Shown here: positions 19,042 to 27,949 of the stretch, piece by piece
Layout of the letters: every line of letters begins with the position of its first letter
Position numbering within the stretch: the stretch's first letter is position 1
DNA from: Acinetobacter calcoaceticus
GTDB taxonomy: Bacteria > Pseudomonadota > Gammaproteobacteria > Pseudomonadales > Moraxellaceae
Reading direction: 5' to 3'
Length of the DNA: 64,000 bases
Assembly (NCBI RefSeq): GCF_900520355.1
Contig: NZ_LS999521.1
Location: 3,782,001 to 3,846,000, forward strand
Program-made: the position numbers and the translations under genes
The notes under the pieces: generated by a model
The model's database searches: none
What the model was told of the DNA's origin: nothing
Seen by the model: only the letters and a program-made list of their open reading frames with translations

Positions 19042-19087
19042 TCAGCAACCTATGGCTAAAATCGAACCGTATACCATAGGCCACTGA
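19042..19087 (-). promoter_or_regulatory. Leader hairpin of permease copy 2
   Basis: In the minus-strand transcript CCTATGG and CCATAGG form a 7-bp stem, extended by outer TCAG/CTGA pairs, around a loop containing TATACGGTTCGATTTT. It lies 34 nt before the start codon, the same place as the copy 1 element. The loop is kept while the stem sequence differs. Confidence 0.5.
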
Positions 19088-19170
19088 ATCTGTTCACCAA
19101 ATACTGACTGGATAAACCGTATCTATCTTCCTTCTGTTAGATACATCATCATTTTTGGAGTAAAAACGAA

Positions 19171-19530
19171 TTACTTTTGTGCTGCCGTCACGGCAATTTC
19201 AATGAGCCAGTCTGGATTAACCAAATCGGCCTGAATTGTGGCACGCGATGGAGCAACACACCCTTTTAACCAGTCAACCCAAATCGCATTTACGGTTGAA
19301 AAGTCAGAAAGATTTTTCAAATAGAGCTGTGCAGAGAGCAAGCGAGATTTGTCGGTATCAGCAAGCGCCAAAAGTTCATCAATCGTTGCAAGAATTTCAC
19401 GAGTTTGACCTGCCACGTCTTGCTCGGTATTTTTAGGTACCTGACCTGACAAATAAACCACTTTGTTAAAAACAGTCACGGCGCTCATGACTTCGTTAGT
19501 GTTAATCTTTTGTATATCTGAATTAGACAT
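19171..19530 (-). CDS. RidA-family enamine/imine deaminase
   Basis: RidA-family proteins hydrolyse reactive 2-aminoacrylate or other imines released by PLP and flavin enzymes. This one (119 residues from the ATG at 19530, preceded by AGGAAA) shows the family core VYLSGQVPKN, then GCVAPSRATIQADLVNPDWLIEI-like sequence whose Arg is the usual substrate-binding residue. The longer frame to 19581 overlaps the racemase and is unlikely. It lies 10 bp after the racemase gene, where Pseudomonas dad operons have the RidA homologue dadY. It probably removes imino acids made by DadA. Confidence 0.87.
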   Translation of the reverse strand: MSNSDIQKINTNEVMSAVTVFNKVVYLSGQVPKNTEQDVAGQTREILATIDELLALADTDKSRLLSAQLYLKNLSDFSTVNAIWVDWLKGCVAPSRATIQADLVNPDWLIEIAVTAAQK

Positions 19531-19540
19531 TCGGATTTCC

Positions 19541-20644
19541 TTATACCTGATTAATAAATTGAACACGGGCAGTAACTGCACACATCAGCTCGTAACCCAC
19601 CGTACCAGATGAAACTGCGACATCATCAATAGGCAAAATAACGCCTGTACTTGATTGGCCCCAAAGCACGACTTCACTGCCGACTTTGGCATTTTCAATA
19701 CCCGTTAAATCGACTGCCAACATATCCATGCTGACGCGGCCGACTGTACGAGTACGTACAGAGTCCACTAAAACTGGCGTACCTGTCGGTGAAATACGCT
19801 GATAACCATCGGCATAGCCACAAGCTACAATCCCAATCGTCATGGGTTGCTCTGCGACAAAGTTTGAGCCATAACCTACGCTTTCATTCGCATCTAAATG
19901 CTGAACGGAAATAATTTCACTGCGTAAACTCATGGTGGGTTGTAAACCCCAATCGGCAATACTATGCGTCGGGTAGTCTGGCGAGCTGCCATAGAGCATG
20001 ATGCCGCTACGTGCATAATCTGATTTGAGCTGGTCTTGATAGCGCAGAATTGCCGCGCTATTACTTACCGATCTTTCACCCGGTAAATCTTTAATAATGT
20101 CTTCAAATGCAGTGATTTGATAATCAATACCTTTCTGACCGAAACGCTCGCCATCTGCATCTGAAAAATGCATCATGTGCGTAATCTTGGAGACGTTTGC
20201 TAAATTATTTAAACGTTCCCATGCCTGAACATAGTGCTGTGGTTTAAAACCAAGACGGTTCATGCCACTGTTCATTTTTAGGCAAACATCAAATTGTGCC
20301 GGATAAGGATGCTTTTGAACCCACTCAATTTGCTCTTCACTGTGAATGGTGAAACTGAGTTGGTACTGCACACAATCAAATAAGTCTTGAGGAGAAAAAA
20401 TCCCTTCGAGCAATAAAATTGGACCCGTCCAACCTAAAGCACGAGTTCGTTTTGCTTCATCAAGATCAAGTAAGGCAAAACCATCTGCCGCCTTAAACGC
20501 TTCATAAACACGTTCAATTCCATGTCCATAAGCATTGGCTTTTACAACAGCAAAAACCTTACTGTTTGACATAGCCTTGCGTACCACCGCCAAGTTGTTT
20601 TGTAAGGCTTGACGGTGGATGACTGCGGTAATAGGACGAGGCAT
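19541..20644 (-). CDS. dadX: Alanine racemase, catabolic type
   Basis: The 367-residue PLP enzyme interconverts L- and D-alanine. The PLP lysine lies in FAVVKANAYGHGIERV near residue 34, and the C-terminal domain begins near GYGSNFVAEQPMTIGIVACGYADGYQR, with a catalytic Tyr downstream in that domain's usual region. It sits between dadA and ridA on the same strand, which points to a catabolic (DadX) rather than a cell-wall (Alr) role. I cannot exclude that it is the only racemase. Confidence 0.92.
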   Translation of the reverse strand: MPRPITAVIHRQALQNNLAVVRKAMSNSKVFAVVKANAYGHGIERVYEAFKAADGFALLDLDEAKRTRALGWTGPILLLEGIFSPQDLFDCVQYQLSFTIHSEEQIEWVQKHPYPAQFDVCLKMNSGMNRLGFKPQHYVQAWERLNNLANVSKITHMMHFSDADGERFGQKGIDYQITAFEDIIKDLPGERSVSNSAAILRYQDQLKSDYARSGIMLYGSSPDYPTHSIADWGLQPTMSLRSEIISVQHLDANESVGYGSNFVAEQPMTIGIVACGYADGYQRISPTGTPVLVDSVRTRTVGRVSMDMLAVDLTGIENAKVGSEVVLWGQSSTGVILPIDDVAVSSGTVGYELMCAVTARVQFINQV

Positions 20645-20664
20645 GATTAATTTCCTAACGTCCG

Positions 20665-21930
20665 TTATGCAGCATGCGCGTGTGAATAGCGCTGAATTGA
20701 AAGACCATCTGTACTGATTTCAGTCTTATGATTGAGTACGATGTCGCTGATTAATTTTCCTGAACCACACGCCATAGTCCAACCTAAAGTGCCGTGACCT
20801 GTATTCAAGAACAGATTTTTAAAGCGAGTCGCACCAATAATTGGGGTACTGTCTGGCGTCATTGGACGTAAACCAGTCCAGAAAGATGCCTGTGCCATAT
20901 CACCGCCCGGGAACAAGTCCTGAGTCACCATTTGCAAGGTTGCACGGCGGTCTTCGTTCAGACCTAAATTGAAACCACTTAACTCTGCCATTCCACCTAC
21001 GCGAATACGTTGGTCAAAACGAGTAATCGCGATTTTATAAGTTTCATCAAGCACCGTAGATTGCGGAGCAAAAGCAGGGTCAATAATTGGAATCGTTAAC
21101 GAGTAACCTTTCACAGGATATACAGGTAACTGTAGATCGAGTGGTTTCAAGAAATCACGTGAATAACTACCAAATGCTAGAACATAACGATCTGCGGTTA
21201 AGACTTTACCATTGACCTGAACGCCCTTAATTTCATCGCCTTCAACAATCAATTTTTCTACGTTCTGGTTGAACTGGAAGTTAACCCCCAGCTCTTTAGC
21301 AATTTGAGCTAAAGCGTTAGTAAATAAATAACAGTCGCCTGTCTCATCATTTGGTAAATGCAAACCGCCGACCAATTTATCTTGCGTATTTGCTAAAGCT
21401 GGTTCTACACGGCCAAGTTCATCGCCATTTAATAATTCGTAACTTACGCCACACTCTTGTAGAACACTAATGTCGCGTTGAACCGCTTCCATTTGTGCTT
21501 CTTTACGGAATAACTGCAAAGTGCCTTTCGCACGGTTTTCGTAATTAATACCTGTATCTTTTCTAAGTTCACGTAAGCAGTCACGGCTGTATTCAGCCAC
21601 ACGCATCATACGTTCTTTGTTCACAGCATAACTTTGTGGATTACAGTTTTTCAGCATCTGCGCCATCCACTGTAATTGCCACATGCTGCCATCTAAATTA
21701 ATAGCAAGCGGTGCGTGGTGTTGGAACATCCACTTCACAGCTTTAAAAGGAATTCCTGGTGCTGCCCAAGGGGTTGAATACCCTGGCGAAATTTGACCTG
21801 CATTACCAAAACTTGTTTCTTCAGCAGGACCTGACTGTCGATCAAGAACAGTGACCTCAGCTCCTTGTTGAGCTAGATAATAGGCACTTGCCACTCCGAT
21901 AACGCCGCTACCTAATACAATTACGCGCAT
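20665..21930 (-). CDS. dadA: D-amino-acid dehydrogenase small subunit
   Basis: This FAD enzyme deaminates D-alanine to pyruvate at the membrane and passes electrons to the respiratory chain. The FAD-binding motif [20 protein letters not shown] begins at the chosen ATG at 21930, with a GAGGGA site in front; the frame to 21948 adds six residues with no better site. Other family blocks are [20 protein letters not shown] and [19 protein letters not shown] near the C-terminus. It diverges from an Lrp-type regulator, as in dad operons of other γ-proteobacteria. Confidence 0.93.
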   Translation of the reverse strand: MRVIVLGSGVIGVASAYYLAQQGAEVTVLDRQSGPAEETSFGNAGQISPGYSTPWAAPGIPFKAVKWMFQHHAPLAINLDGSMWQLQWMAQMLKNCNPQSYAVNKERMMRVAEYSRDCLRELRKDTGINYENRAKGTLQLFRKEAQMEAVQRDISVLQECGVSYELLNGDELGRVEPALANTQDKLVGGLHLPNDETGDCYLFTNALAQIAKELGVNFQFNQNVEKLIVEGDEIKGVQVNGKVLTADRYVLAFGSYSRDFLKPLDLQLPVYPVKGYSLTIPIIDPAFAPQSTVLDETYKIAITRFDQRIRVGGMAELSGFNLGLNEDRRATLQMVTQDLFPGGDMAQASFWTGLRPMTPDSTPIIGATRFKNLFLNTGHGTLGWTMACGSGKLISDIVLNHKTEISTDGLSIQRYSHAHAA

Positions 21931-22066
21931 TTCTATTCCCTCACGCACACCAGTTTATTTAACTAGTATATTTCTACTTAAATAGTTTATTTCACTGTTT
22001 TTTGGGCTATAATCTAGGTAAATATATGTATTTCTCGTGAGAATTTTAAAAAAAGAGGAAATATCT

Positions 22067-22534
22067 ATGCGCCCCTTAGATCGTATAGATCGCATGATTC
22101 TGGATATTTTGCAGCGTGAAGGACGAATTGCGATTAGTGAATTGGCATCGAGAGTCAACCTGTCGACCACCCCCTGTTCAGAGCGTGTCAAACGACTTGA
22201 ACGCGATGGCATTATCATGGGTTACTTCGCACGACTAAACCCAGCTTATGTAGACCGTAATCTGCTCGTTTTTTTAGAAATTAAACTATCAGCCAAATCT
22301 GGCGATGTATTTGATCAGGTTGCCAGAGACTTAGTCGAGATTCCTGAAGTACTCGAATGTCATCTCATTTCAGGTGAGTTTGACTATCTTGTAAAAGCGC
22401 GCTTAAAAGAAATGAGTGCCTACCGCCGCTTGTTAGGAGATCTATTAAAGAAACTCCCCGCTTCGGCATCTTCACATAGTTATGTGGTCATGGAAGAAGT
22501 TAAAGAAACTTTATATCTTGATGTGAGTAAGTAA
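22067..22534 (+). CDS. Lrp/AsnC-family regulator of the dad operon
   Basis: The 155-residue protein has an N-terminal helix-turn-helix (RIDRMILDILQREGRIAISE, then VNLSTTPCSERVKRLERDG) and a C-terminal RAM ligand-binding domain (CHLISGEFDYLVKARL). The ATG at 22067 has a GAGGAA site; the frame beginning at 22037 reads through that site. It diverges from dadA with a 136-bp AT-rich spacer between. It most resembles Lrp/DadR proteins that sense alanine or leucine, so it probably activates the dadA–racemase–ridA–permease operon. Confidence 0.9.
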   Translation: MRPLDRIDRMILDILQREGRIAISELASRVNLSTTPCSERVKRLERDGIIMGYFARLNPAYVDRNLLVFLEIKLSAKSGDVFDQVARDLVEIPEVLECHLISGEFDYLVKARLKEMSAYRRLLGDLLKKLPASASSHSYVVMEEVKETLYLDVSK

Positions 22535-22576
22535 AGCGAGGCCACGATTGAACTCGCTTTACCCACATTTTGAACA

Positions 22577-23722
22577 TTAGAAATATTTTAAAATCGAAAT
22601 ATGTTTGTTTTGATGTTTGAATTTCGAGAACCACTTAACTGCCGGATAAAGTGCAAAAGACAACACAATCGTGATTAACCACAGTATCCACACATGATTA
22701 ACCGATAAATAATTTCCATGGTTGACACCCCACATATTCACTGCAAACACATACATCAGTTTCAACACATATAAATGCAGTAAATAAAAGAACATAGGCA
22801 CCGAGCCAAATATCACCAATGGTTTTAAAAATGAATATTGCTGCATACGTTCGAAAGCAACCAGCACAATTAAACCGATTCCAACATTCAGCAAAATAAA
22901 CAGTAAAGACGGTGGATACTTGGTGAGGTTAAAAAAGCTCATTAACGTCAGTTGTAATGACTCAAAATGTTGCCACGGCTGGTCACCATAGATATTGATA
23001 AAACGCAGTAAAACAAACAGGCCTATACTTGCCAGACCAATACTCAATAAATAGTGGGTTCTTTGCTTTGCAGTATATTTTGAACTAAAGAATTGGCCTA
23101 AAACATAACCCAGCAAAATAACACCAATCCAAGGCAAAACAGGATAGCTTGTACGAAGCTTTATACCTGCAAACTCAATCCAGCCACGCTCGTGTAAAAC
23201 GAACCATATATTCTGTAAAAAACCATTTGTAAAATGCACTGAATCTAAAAAGTTGTGCCCAAAAATAATCACTAAAGCTGCGCCAGCAATGACAGGCAAC
23301 GGTAAACTAACACAACCAGCCAACACTACCATGCTAATACCAATCGCCCATATCACCTGCAAATAAATGACTTCTGGTGGAAAAGTTGCTGTCCAAGCAA
23401 AGTTTACCAATGTCAGCTCTAACACAATTAAAAATAGACCACGCTTCAATAAAAACGTACGGGTTTGCTGTAAATCCTGTTTTTTTGAATGAAATAAAAA
23501 AGCCGAAATACCTGTTAAAAGAACAAAAACCGGAGCACAAATATGTGCCAATAACCGACTACCAAATAAGGCAGGTTCAGTCACTGTTACATCCATTGGA
23601 TCTATGACCTGCTTATGCAAATAGAAAGTTTCTCTTACATGGTCAAGCAACATAATCAAGATGACCAAACCACGTAAGGCATCAATCGACTGTAAACGCT
23701 CAATATTTTTTTCTAAAGCCAT
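22577..23722 (-). CDS. DUF1624/HGSNAT-type membrane acyltransferase family protein
   Basis: The protein of about 381 residues has around ten hydrophobic segments and begins with the family signature IDALRGLVILIMLLDHVRE (about residues 13–31). This family includes heparan-α-glucosaminide N-acetyltransferase-like and other integral-membrane proteins of unproven function. I chose the ATG at 23722; two other in-frame starts lie within 12 bp. It diverges from the TonB receptor, and both promoters would be covered by the Zur-like palindrome at 23746–23765, which lies 24 bp upstream. Control by zinc is therefore predicted. The substrate is unknown. Confidence 0.75.
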   Translation of the reverse strand: MALEKNIERLQSIDALRGLVILIMLLDHVRETFYLHKQVIDPMDVTVTEPALFGSRLLAHICAPVFVLLTGISAFLFHSKKQDLQQTRTFLLKRGLFLIVLELTLVNFAWTATFPPEVIYLQVIWAIGISMVVLAGCVSLPLPVIAGAALVIIFGHNFLDSVHFTNGFLQNIWFVLHERGWIEFAGIKLRTSYPVLPWIGVILLGYVLGQFFSSKYTAKQRTHYLLSIGLASIGLFVLLRFINIYGDQPWQHFESLQLTLMSFFNLTKYPPSLLFILLNVGIGLIVLVAFERMQQYSFLKPLVIFGSVPMFFYLLHLYVLKLMYVFAVNMWGVNHGNYLSVNHVWILWLITIVLSFALYPAVKWFSKFKHQNKHISILKYF

Positions 23723-23745
23723 AGCGATAATCAATAAAATAATGT

Positions 23746-23765
23746 AACGTTATACTATTACATTT
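23746..23765. promoter_or_regulatory. Candidate Zur box shared by two divergent genes
   Basis: AACGTTATACTATTACATTT matches the γ-proteobacterial Zur consensus as I remember it (AATGTTATANTATAACATTT) at all but two positions. It lies 32 bp before the TonB receptor ATG and 24 bp from the divergent start, where a repressor would block both promoters. A Fur box has a different core. Confidence 0.55.
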
Positions 23766-23796
23766 AATCCCTTTTGTCTTTCATGGCTGCTCATTT

Positions 23797-25887
23797 ATGC
23801 AACACAAATTAGGTTTGTTGTCTTCCTTAGGTCTATCGTTTATATCGACACTCAGTTGGGGAGAAGAAACGTCAACGGTATTGGCAACCATACGCGTTCA
23901 GGCTGAAACCACCCAAGAAGATGTAAGTCAAAATAGTTCAGCGACTAAATTTTCCCACGATGTTTTGGATGTACCTTTTAATCGTGCTTTTGTTTCTAAA
24001 CAGGTGATGGAACAACAAGACGTTCAGCGCATTGATGATGCATTAACCTTAGTCAGTGGGGTTTTTCATCAAAACAATTATGGCGGCGGTTTTTGGGATA
24101 ATTACTCTTTCCGAGGTTTTAGTGGCGATCCAAATTTAGGGGCTACCATGATCCGTAATGGTTTAAGTGTAAACCGAGGTGTTAATGCTCCCAAAGACAT
24201 CGTAAATATTGACTCTTTAGAATTTTTAAAAGGACCAATGGCTGCCCTCTACGGACGTGGAGAAACAGGTGGTTTGCTCAATCTAAATAGTAAAAAACCA
24301 CAGTGGGAACGTGAAAGTGAAATTAACTTACGCGCCAATAGCCAAGAACAATATAGAATGAGTCTGGAACATACCTCGCCGATTAACGATGAATTGGCCT
24401 ATCGTTTAGCTGTTGCCTATGAAGATAATCAAAGCTTCCGTGATCATGTCAGCAGTGAACGCTGGTTCTTTTCGCCGCAGCTCACATGGAAAATTTCAGA
24501 CCAGACTCAACTCGACTTCGATAGTGAATTTACTCAGCACAAAGGAACCTTTGACCGCGGGGTAAGCACGGTTAATCACCAGTTTGTGATGGACCCGAAA
24601 ACATTTACTGGTGAACCTGACGATGGCGATATGAAAGTAAAAGATTACTTTTACCAGTTACGTCTTAGTCATGAATTTAACCCTGACTGGAAACTGAATA
24701 GTGCGGTCAGTTATAAAGATGCTCAAATGGTCGGCTTTTCGACCGAACCACGACGCATACAAGCTAACGGCCGTACTTTAGAGCGCCAACGCCGCTATCG
24801 TGATTATCAAAGTGAAGATGTGCTGGCTCAGACAGAATTGCTTGGTAAGCTTGATACTTCATGGGCTCGACATGAAATTTTACTTTCAACTGAACTTGGT
24901 CAACTCGATTATCAACAATATCAACTGCGTCGTAACCACAGCTCAGGCATGCCAAATACAATTGATATTTACCAACCTGAATATGGAAAATATTTACCAG
25001 ATTTAGCACCGTTCACCAACACCAAAGAACAGCAACGCTATTTCGCACTCAATGTACAAGACCAGATTTTTTTTAATGATCAGTGGAGTGTGCTATTCGG
25101 CAACCGTTTTGATCAGGTCGAACAAGACTTTAAAAATCACCTGACTCAGACCGAAAGCAACCAGACCCTTCATCAAAATAGTCCACGTTTCGGAGTAAAT
25201 TTTAAAGCTTCTGACCAATGGGCTTTTTATACGAACTATGGTCGCTCATTTGCGATGAATAGTGGTATGAACCGAAATGGTCAAACCTTTGCCCCTGAAA
25301 AAGGTGAAAGCTATGAGGTCGGTACAAAATATAAGATTAACGACCAAAGTGTACTCAGCCTTGCTCTGTTTAAAATGAAAAAACAAAATGTGCTGACAAC
25401 AGATCCAATCGACAATGCATTCCAAACAGCCGCTGGTGAAGTCAGCAGTAAAGGGATTGAATTTGACTTAAATAGCCAGATCAATGACCGATGGCTCATC
25501 AATGCCAACTATAGTTATACCGATGCTCAAATTGAAAAAGACCAAGACCTAGCGAAAGGTGCTCGTCTGAGCAATGTTCCAAAACACCAAGGTTCAATCA
25601 GCACCGATTATGAGTTTCTGCAAGAAGGCACGAAAAAGGCAGGTGTAGGTGCTAACCTCACCTATGTCGGTGAGCGCAGTGGTCATAACATTGATAATGG
25701 ATTTAACTTACCAAGTTATACGCTGGTGAATTTAAATGGCTACTACGCCCCGTCTGACCGCTTACGCTATCAGCTCAATGTGAATAATCTATTTGATAAA
25801 ACTTACTATGTCTCAAGCTATAGCGATTTATGGGTTCAACCGGGTGAACCACTGAACGCTTCAATTTCGGCACAGTGGAAATTTTAA
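23797..25887 (+). CDS. TonB-dependent outer-membrane receptor, siderophore type
   Basis: The 696-residue protein starts with a signal peptide ending near SWGEE, followed by a plug domain (FNRAFVSKQVMEQQDVQRID, then FRGFSGDPNLG and FLKGPMAALYGRGETGGLLN) and a long β-barrel that ends in SISAQWKF with a terminal Phe. The layout is that of TonB-dependent siderophore receptors such as FhuA/FpvA. I see no His-rich extracellular loops like those of ZnuD zinc receptors. Even so, a Zur-type operator overlaps its promoter, so it may take up a zinc chelate or a metallophore. The ligand is inference. Confidence 0.88.
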   Translation: MQHKLGLLSSLGLSFISTLSWGEETSTVLATIRVQAETTQEDVSQNSSATKFSHDVLDVPFNRAFVSKQVMEQQDVQRIDDALTLVSGVFHQNNYGGGFWDNYSFRGFSGDPNLGATMIRNGLSVNRGVNAPKDIVNIDSLEFLKGPMAALYGRGETGGLLNLNSKKPQWERESEINLRANSQEQYRMSLEHTSPINDELAYRLAVAYEDNQSFRDHVSSERWFFSPQLTWKISDQTQLDFDSEFTQHKGTFDRGVSTVNHQFVMDPKTFTGEPDDGDMKVKDYFYQLRLSHEFNPDWKLNSAVSYKDAQMVGFSTEPRRIQANGRTLERQRRYRDYQSEDVLAQTELLGKLDTSWARHEILLSTELGQLDYQQYQLRRNHSSGMPNTIDIYQPEYGKYLPDLAPFTNTKEQQRYFALNVQDQIFFNDQWSVLFGNRFDQVEQDFKNHLTQTESNQTLHQNSPRFGVNFKASDQWAFYTNYGRSFAMNSGMNRNGQTFAPEKGESYEVGTKYKINDQSVLSLALFKMKKQNVLTTDPIDNAFQTAAGEVSSKGIEFDLNSQINDRWLINANYSYTDAQIEKDQDLAKGARLSNVPKHQGSISTDYEFLQEGTKKAGVGANLTYVGERSGHNIDNGFNLPSYTLVNLNGYYAPSDRLRYQLNVNNLFDKTYYVSSYSDLWVQPGEPLNASISAQWKF

Positions 25888-25901
25888 TTCATCTATAAAA
25901 T

Positions 25902-25930
25902 AAAAAAGCCCGAATCATTTTCGGGCTTTT
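25902..25930. terminator. Bidirectional intrinsic terminator
   Basis: AAAAGCCCGA and TCGGGCTTTT pair across a short loop between the convergent receptor and NTF2-like genes. Confidence 0.85.
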
Positions 25931-25932
25931 CA

Positions 25933-26310
25933 TTAAAACATACCATTTTCATTGATGAGCGGGTCGGGTTGTATTTGTCCAATATCCCAAAACTCAGCAA
26001 TTTTTCCATTTTCGAAACGACAAATATGAACCACTGCCAAGGTTGTTAACCCGTTCATTTGCATTTCGAGTTTAGAATGCACAGCGACCAAATCACCATC
26101 TTCAATGACATGTTGAACATCAAAGACTTTGTTTGGCGTTTCAATTGCACTTTCACGCATTCCTTCCTTCAAAGAAGTTACATCGCCCGCATAATAAGGG
26201 TTGTGATGCTTGAAGTTAGACGCGGTGTAATTGCTATAGGCTTCATCGACTTCGCCAGCAGCGGCAAGCTCTAAAAACCGTACAGCAATTTTTTTTTGAG
26301 ATAAGTTCAT
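25933..26310 (-). CDS. NTF2-like (SnoaL-type) protein
   Basis: The 125-residue cytosolic protein has the SnoaL/NTF2-like pattern: an N-terminal helix (FLELAAAGEVDEAYSNYTAS), a central EDGDLVAVHSKLEM strand pair and a C-terminal GKIAEFWDIGQIQPD that is the family's recurrent ending. Members are small polyketide cyclase- or isomerase-like proteins, often with no known substrate. It stands alone between the receptor and rraB. I cannot name a reaction. Confidence 0.75.
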   Translation of the reverse strand: MNLSQKKIAVRFLELAAAGEVDEAYSNYTASNFKHHNPYYAGDVTSLKEGMRESAIETPNKVFDVQHVIEDGDLVAVHSKLEMQMNGLTTLAVVHICRFENGKIAEFWDIGQIQPDPLINENGMF

Positions 26311-26338
26311 GATTATCTCCTACCCATTATTTTAGACT

Positions 26339-26722
26339 TTACTGTAACAAGTCATCTTCTTCATCTTCATCCTCATCGAAGACATAGGCCATGCAGCCCC
26401 ACCCATCATATTCGCCCTGAAACTTTTCAGCGATGCTGGTAAACCATTGTTCCAAATCAACAATATCTGAGTACTCTGGTTCCATGTTGACAAAGACTGT
26501 AATCACCCATTCATTTGGTTCAACAGAATCATCTTGAAAGAGTGAAACTTTTTGTTCTTGGTACAGTAAATAGAGCGCACATTGCTCTGCATTTTTCTGA
26601 TCTTGAAAAGCGATAGAAAATTCAATTTCATGTAGATCGGTTAAATCATCCCCATCTTCAGCCATTTGCCAAAGTACATTACCGTTATCGTCGTCTGGAA
26701 ATTGTTCGTAATCACGAGTCAT
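26339..26722 (-). CDS. rraB: Ribonuclease E inhibitor RraB family protein
   Basis: This acidic protein of about 127 residues matches the RraB (DUF1260) pattern: an N-terminal DDDNGNVLWQMAEDGDDL, a central CALYLLYQEQKVSLFQD and a Glu/Asp-rich tail (FDEDEDEEDDLLQ). RraB binds the scaffold region of RNase E and changes its cleavage preferences. I chose the ATG at 26722 because AGGGA lies 9 bp upstream; the frame to 26767 adds 15 low-complexity residues. Confidence 0.8.
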   Translation of the reverse strand: MTRDYEQFPDDDNGNVLWQMAEDGDDLTDLHEIEFSIAFQDQKNAEQCALYLLYQEQKVSLFQDDSVEPNEWVITVFVNMEPEYSDIVDLEQWFTSIAEKFQGEYDGWGCMAYVFDEDEDEEDDLLQ

Positions 26723-26849
26723 AATATGATCCCTTGTTGTTGTTGCCGTATTAATATTATTCGGCATTAAGAATACCCGACTTTTATTGCAGTTTGGGTA
26801 TATATTCCGTTCCCAATTGCATCAAATTAATTTTTTAATTATATAAATT

Positions 26850-27515
26850 TTAAAAAGGCACCTGCGATTCAATCACCACATCCGTTCTATTTAAGGGATG
26901 CTGGAAAGCCAAATATGCGGCATGTAACGCCATCCGGTTTAAGTGAAATTGCTTAGGTTCGGGGTGATATAACTTATCACCCATAATCGGATGTCCAATA
27001 TGCATCATGTGTACACGTAGCTGATGTGAACGCCCTGTTACTGGTTCAAGCAATACTCGACTTTGATCTGTTTGGACATCATAGACGAGAGGTTGAAATA
27101 AGGTTTTAGCATGTTTACCTAATTCAAAATGCACAATTTGTCTCGGGCGATTTTCCCAATCGGTAATGAGTGGAACCTCGACGCTCCCCTCTTCCTCGAC
27201 TTGGCCTTGCACCAAGGCAATATAGTGTTTTTTGACTGTTCTAGCCTGAAACATTTTACTCACCGCAACTTCTGCATCACGGTGTTTGGCAAACATGAGT
27301 AAGCCTGATGTTGCCATATCTAGACGATGAGTCACTTTGGCTAAAGGGAACTTTTCCAGCACTCGTAAATAGGCACTGTCATGATGCTCAGGCAAACGAC
27401 CCATAACCGACAATAGGCCCGCAGGTTTATCAACCACAATGAGGTCATCATCTTCAAATAAAATTGAAAGAGGGTCTTGTGGTGGAGCATAAACAAAGTT
27501 GTCGTTTAAAGGCAT
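26850..27515 (-). CDS. RluA-family pseudouridine synthase
   Basis: The 221-residue enzyme has the catalytic HRLDMATSGLLMFAKH motif with its aspartate (about residues 63–78), LEPVTGRSHQLRVHMMHIGHPIMGD and the closing Arg/Leu-rich strands of the RluA family. It lacks an S4 domain, like RluA and TruC. RluA-type enzymes modify 23S rRNA, and RluA itself also modifies tRNA. Which uridine this one modifies cannot be told. Confidence 0.88.
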   Translation of the reverse strand: MPLNDNFVYAPPQDPLSILFEDDDLIVVDKPAGLLSVMGRLPEHHDSAYLRVLEKFPLAKVTHRLDMATSGLLMFAKHRDAEVAVSKMFQARTVKKHYIALVQGQVEEEGSVEVPLITDWENRPRQIVHFELGKHAKTLFQPLVYDVQTDQSRVLLEPVTGRSHQLRVHMMHIGHPIMGDKLYHPEPKQFHLNRMALHAAYLAFQHPLNRTDVVIESQVPF

Positions 27516-27621
27516 GGTCGTAGAAACAGCAATGGAGCATGGCGGCAGATCATAAAGAAATTTCCGATTTACCGCAAAATATTCTATAACTCCCCATGTT
27601 CCACGTGAAACTCAAAAAAAT

Positions 27622-27936
27622 TTACCGTTTTTTATTCATTTCAGATAAAAGATCGAGCTGAATTTCTTGAATATGTGCAAGCCTTTCCCATTGATGCGAT
27701 AAAAGATGATCCATTTTTTCATGTAAATGGCGAATCTTGAGCTCGGCTTTTAGATTAATTTGATAGTCATGTTGAGAGCGCAAACGATCTTTCGCTTCTT
27801 GCCGATTTTGACTCATCATAATGACAGGTGCCTGAATTGCAGCTAAACAGGACAATACCAAATTAAGCAAAATAAATGGATAAGGATCAACAGGATGCAC
27901 CACCATCACTACGGCATTTAAAATGATCCAAGCCAC
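27622..27936 (-). CDS. DUF1003 membrane protein, N-terminus short
   Basis: The 104-residue frame carries the DUF1003 core DPYPFILLNLVLSCLAAIQA and IMMSQNRQEAKDRLR, followed by a helical tail that ends in MNKKR. The only usual start is the GTG at 27936, which cuts into the first membrane segment. Upstream the same frame stays open as YQPLYRYWVRALFL to a TAG at 27979–27981, overlapping the end of the DUF2867 gene, and family members normally keep that segment. Translation may start at an unusual codon by coupling, or the 5' end may have been lost. Confidence 0.6.
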   Translation of the reverse strand: MAWIILNAVVMVVHPVDPYPFILLNLVLSCLAAIQAPVIMMSQNRQEAKDRLRSQHDYQINLKAELKIRHLHEKMDHLLSHQWERLAHIQEIQLDLLSEMNKKR

Positions 27937-27949
27937 TAAAAATAGTGCT

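Noticed and set aside
23797..25887. ZnuD-type zinc receptor with His-rich loops
   Set aside because: No His-rich loop is visible in the translation; only the promoter box points to zinc.
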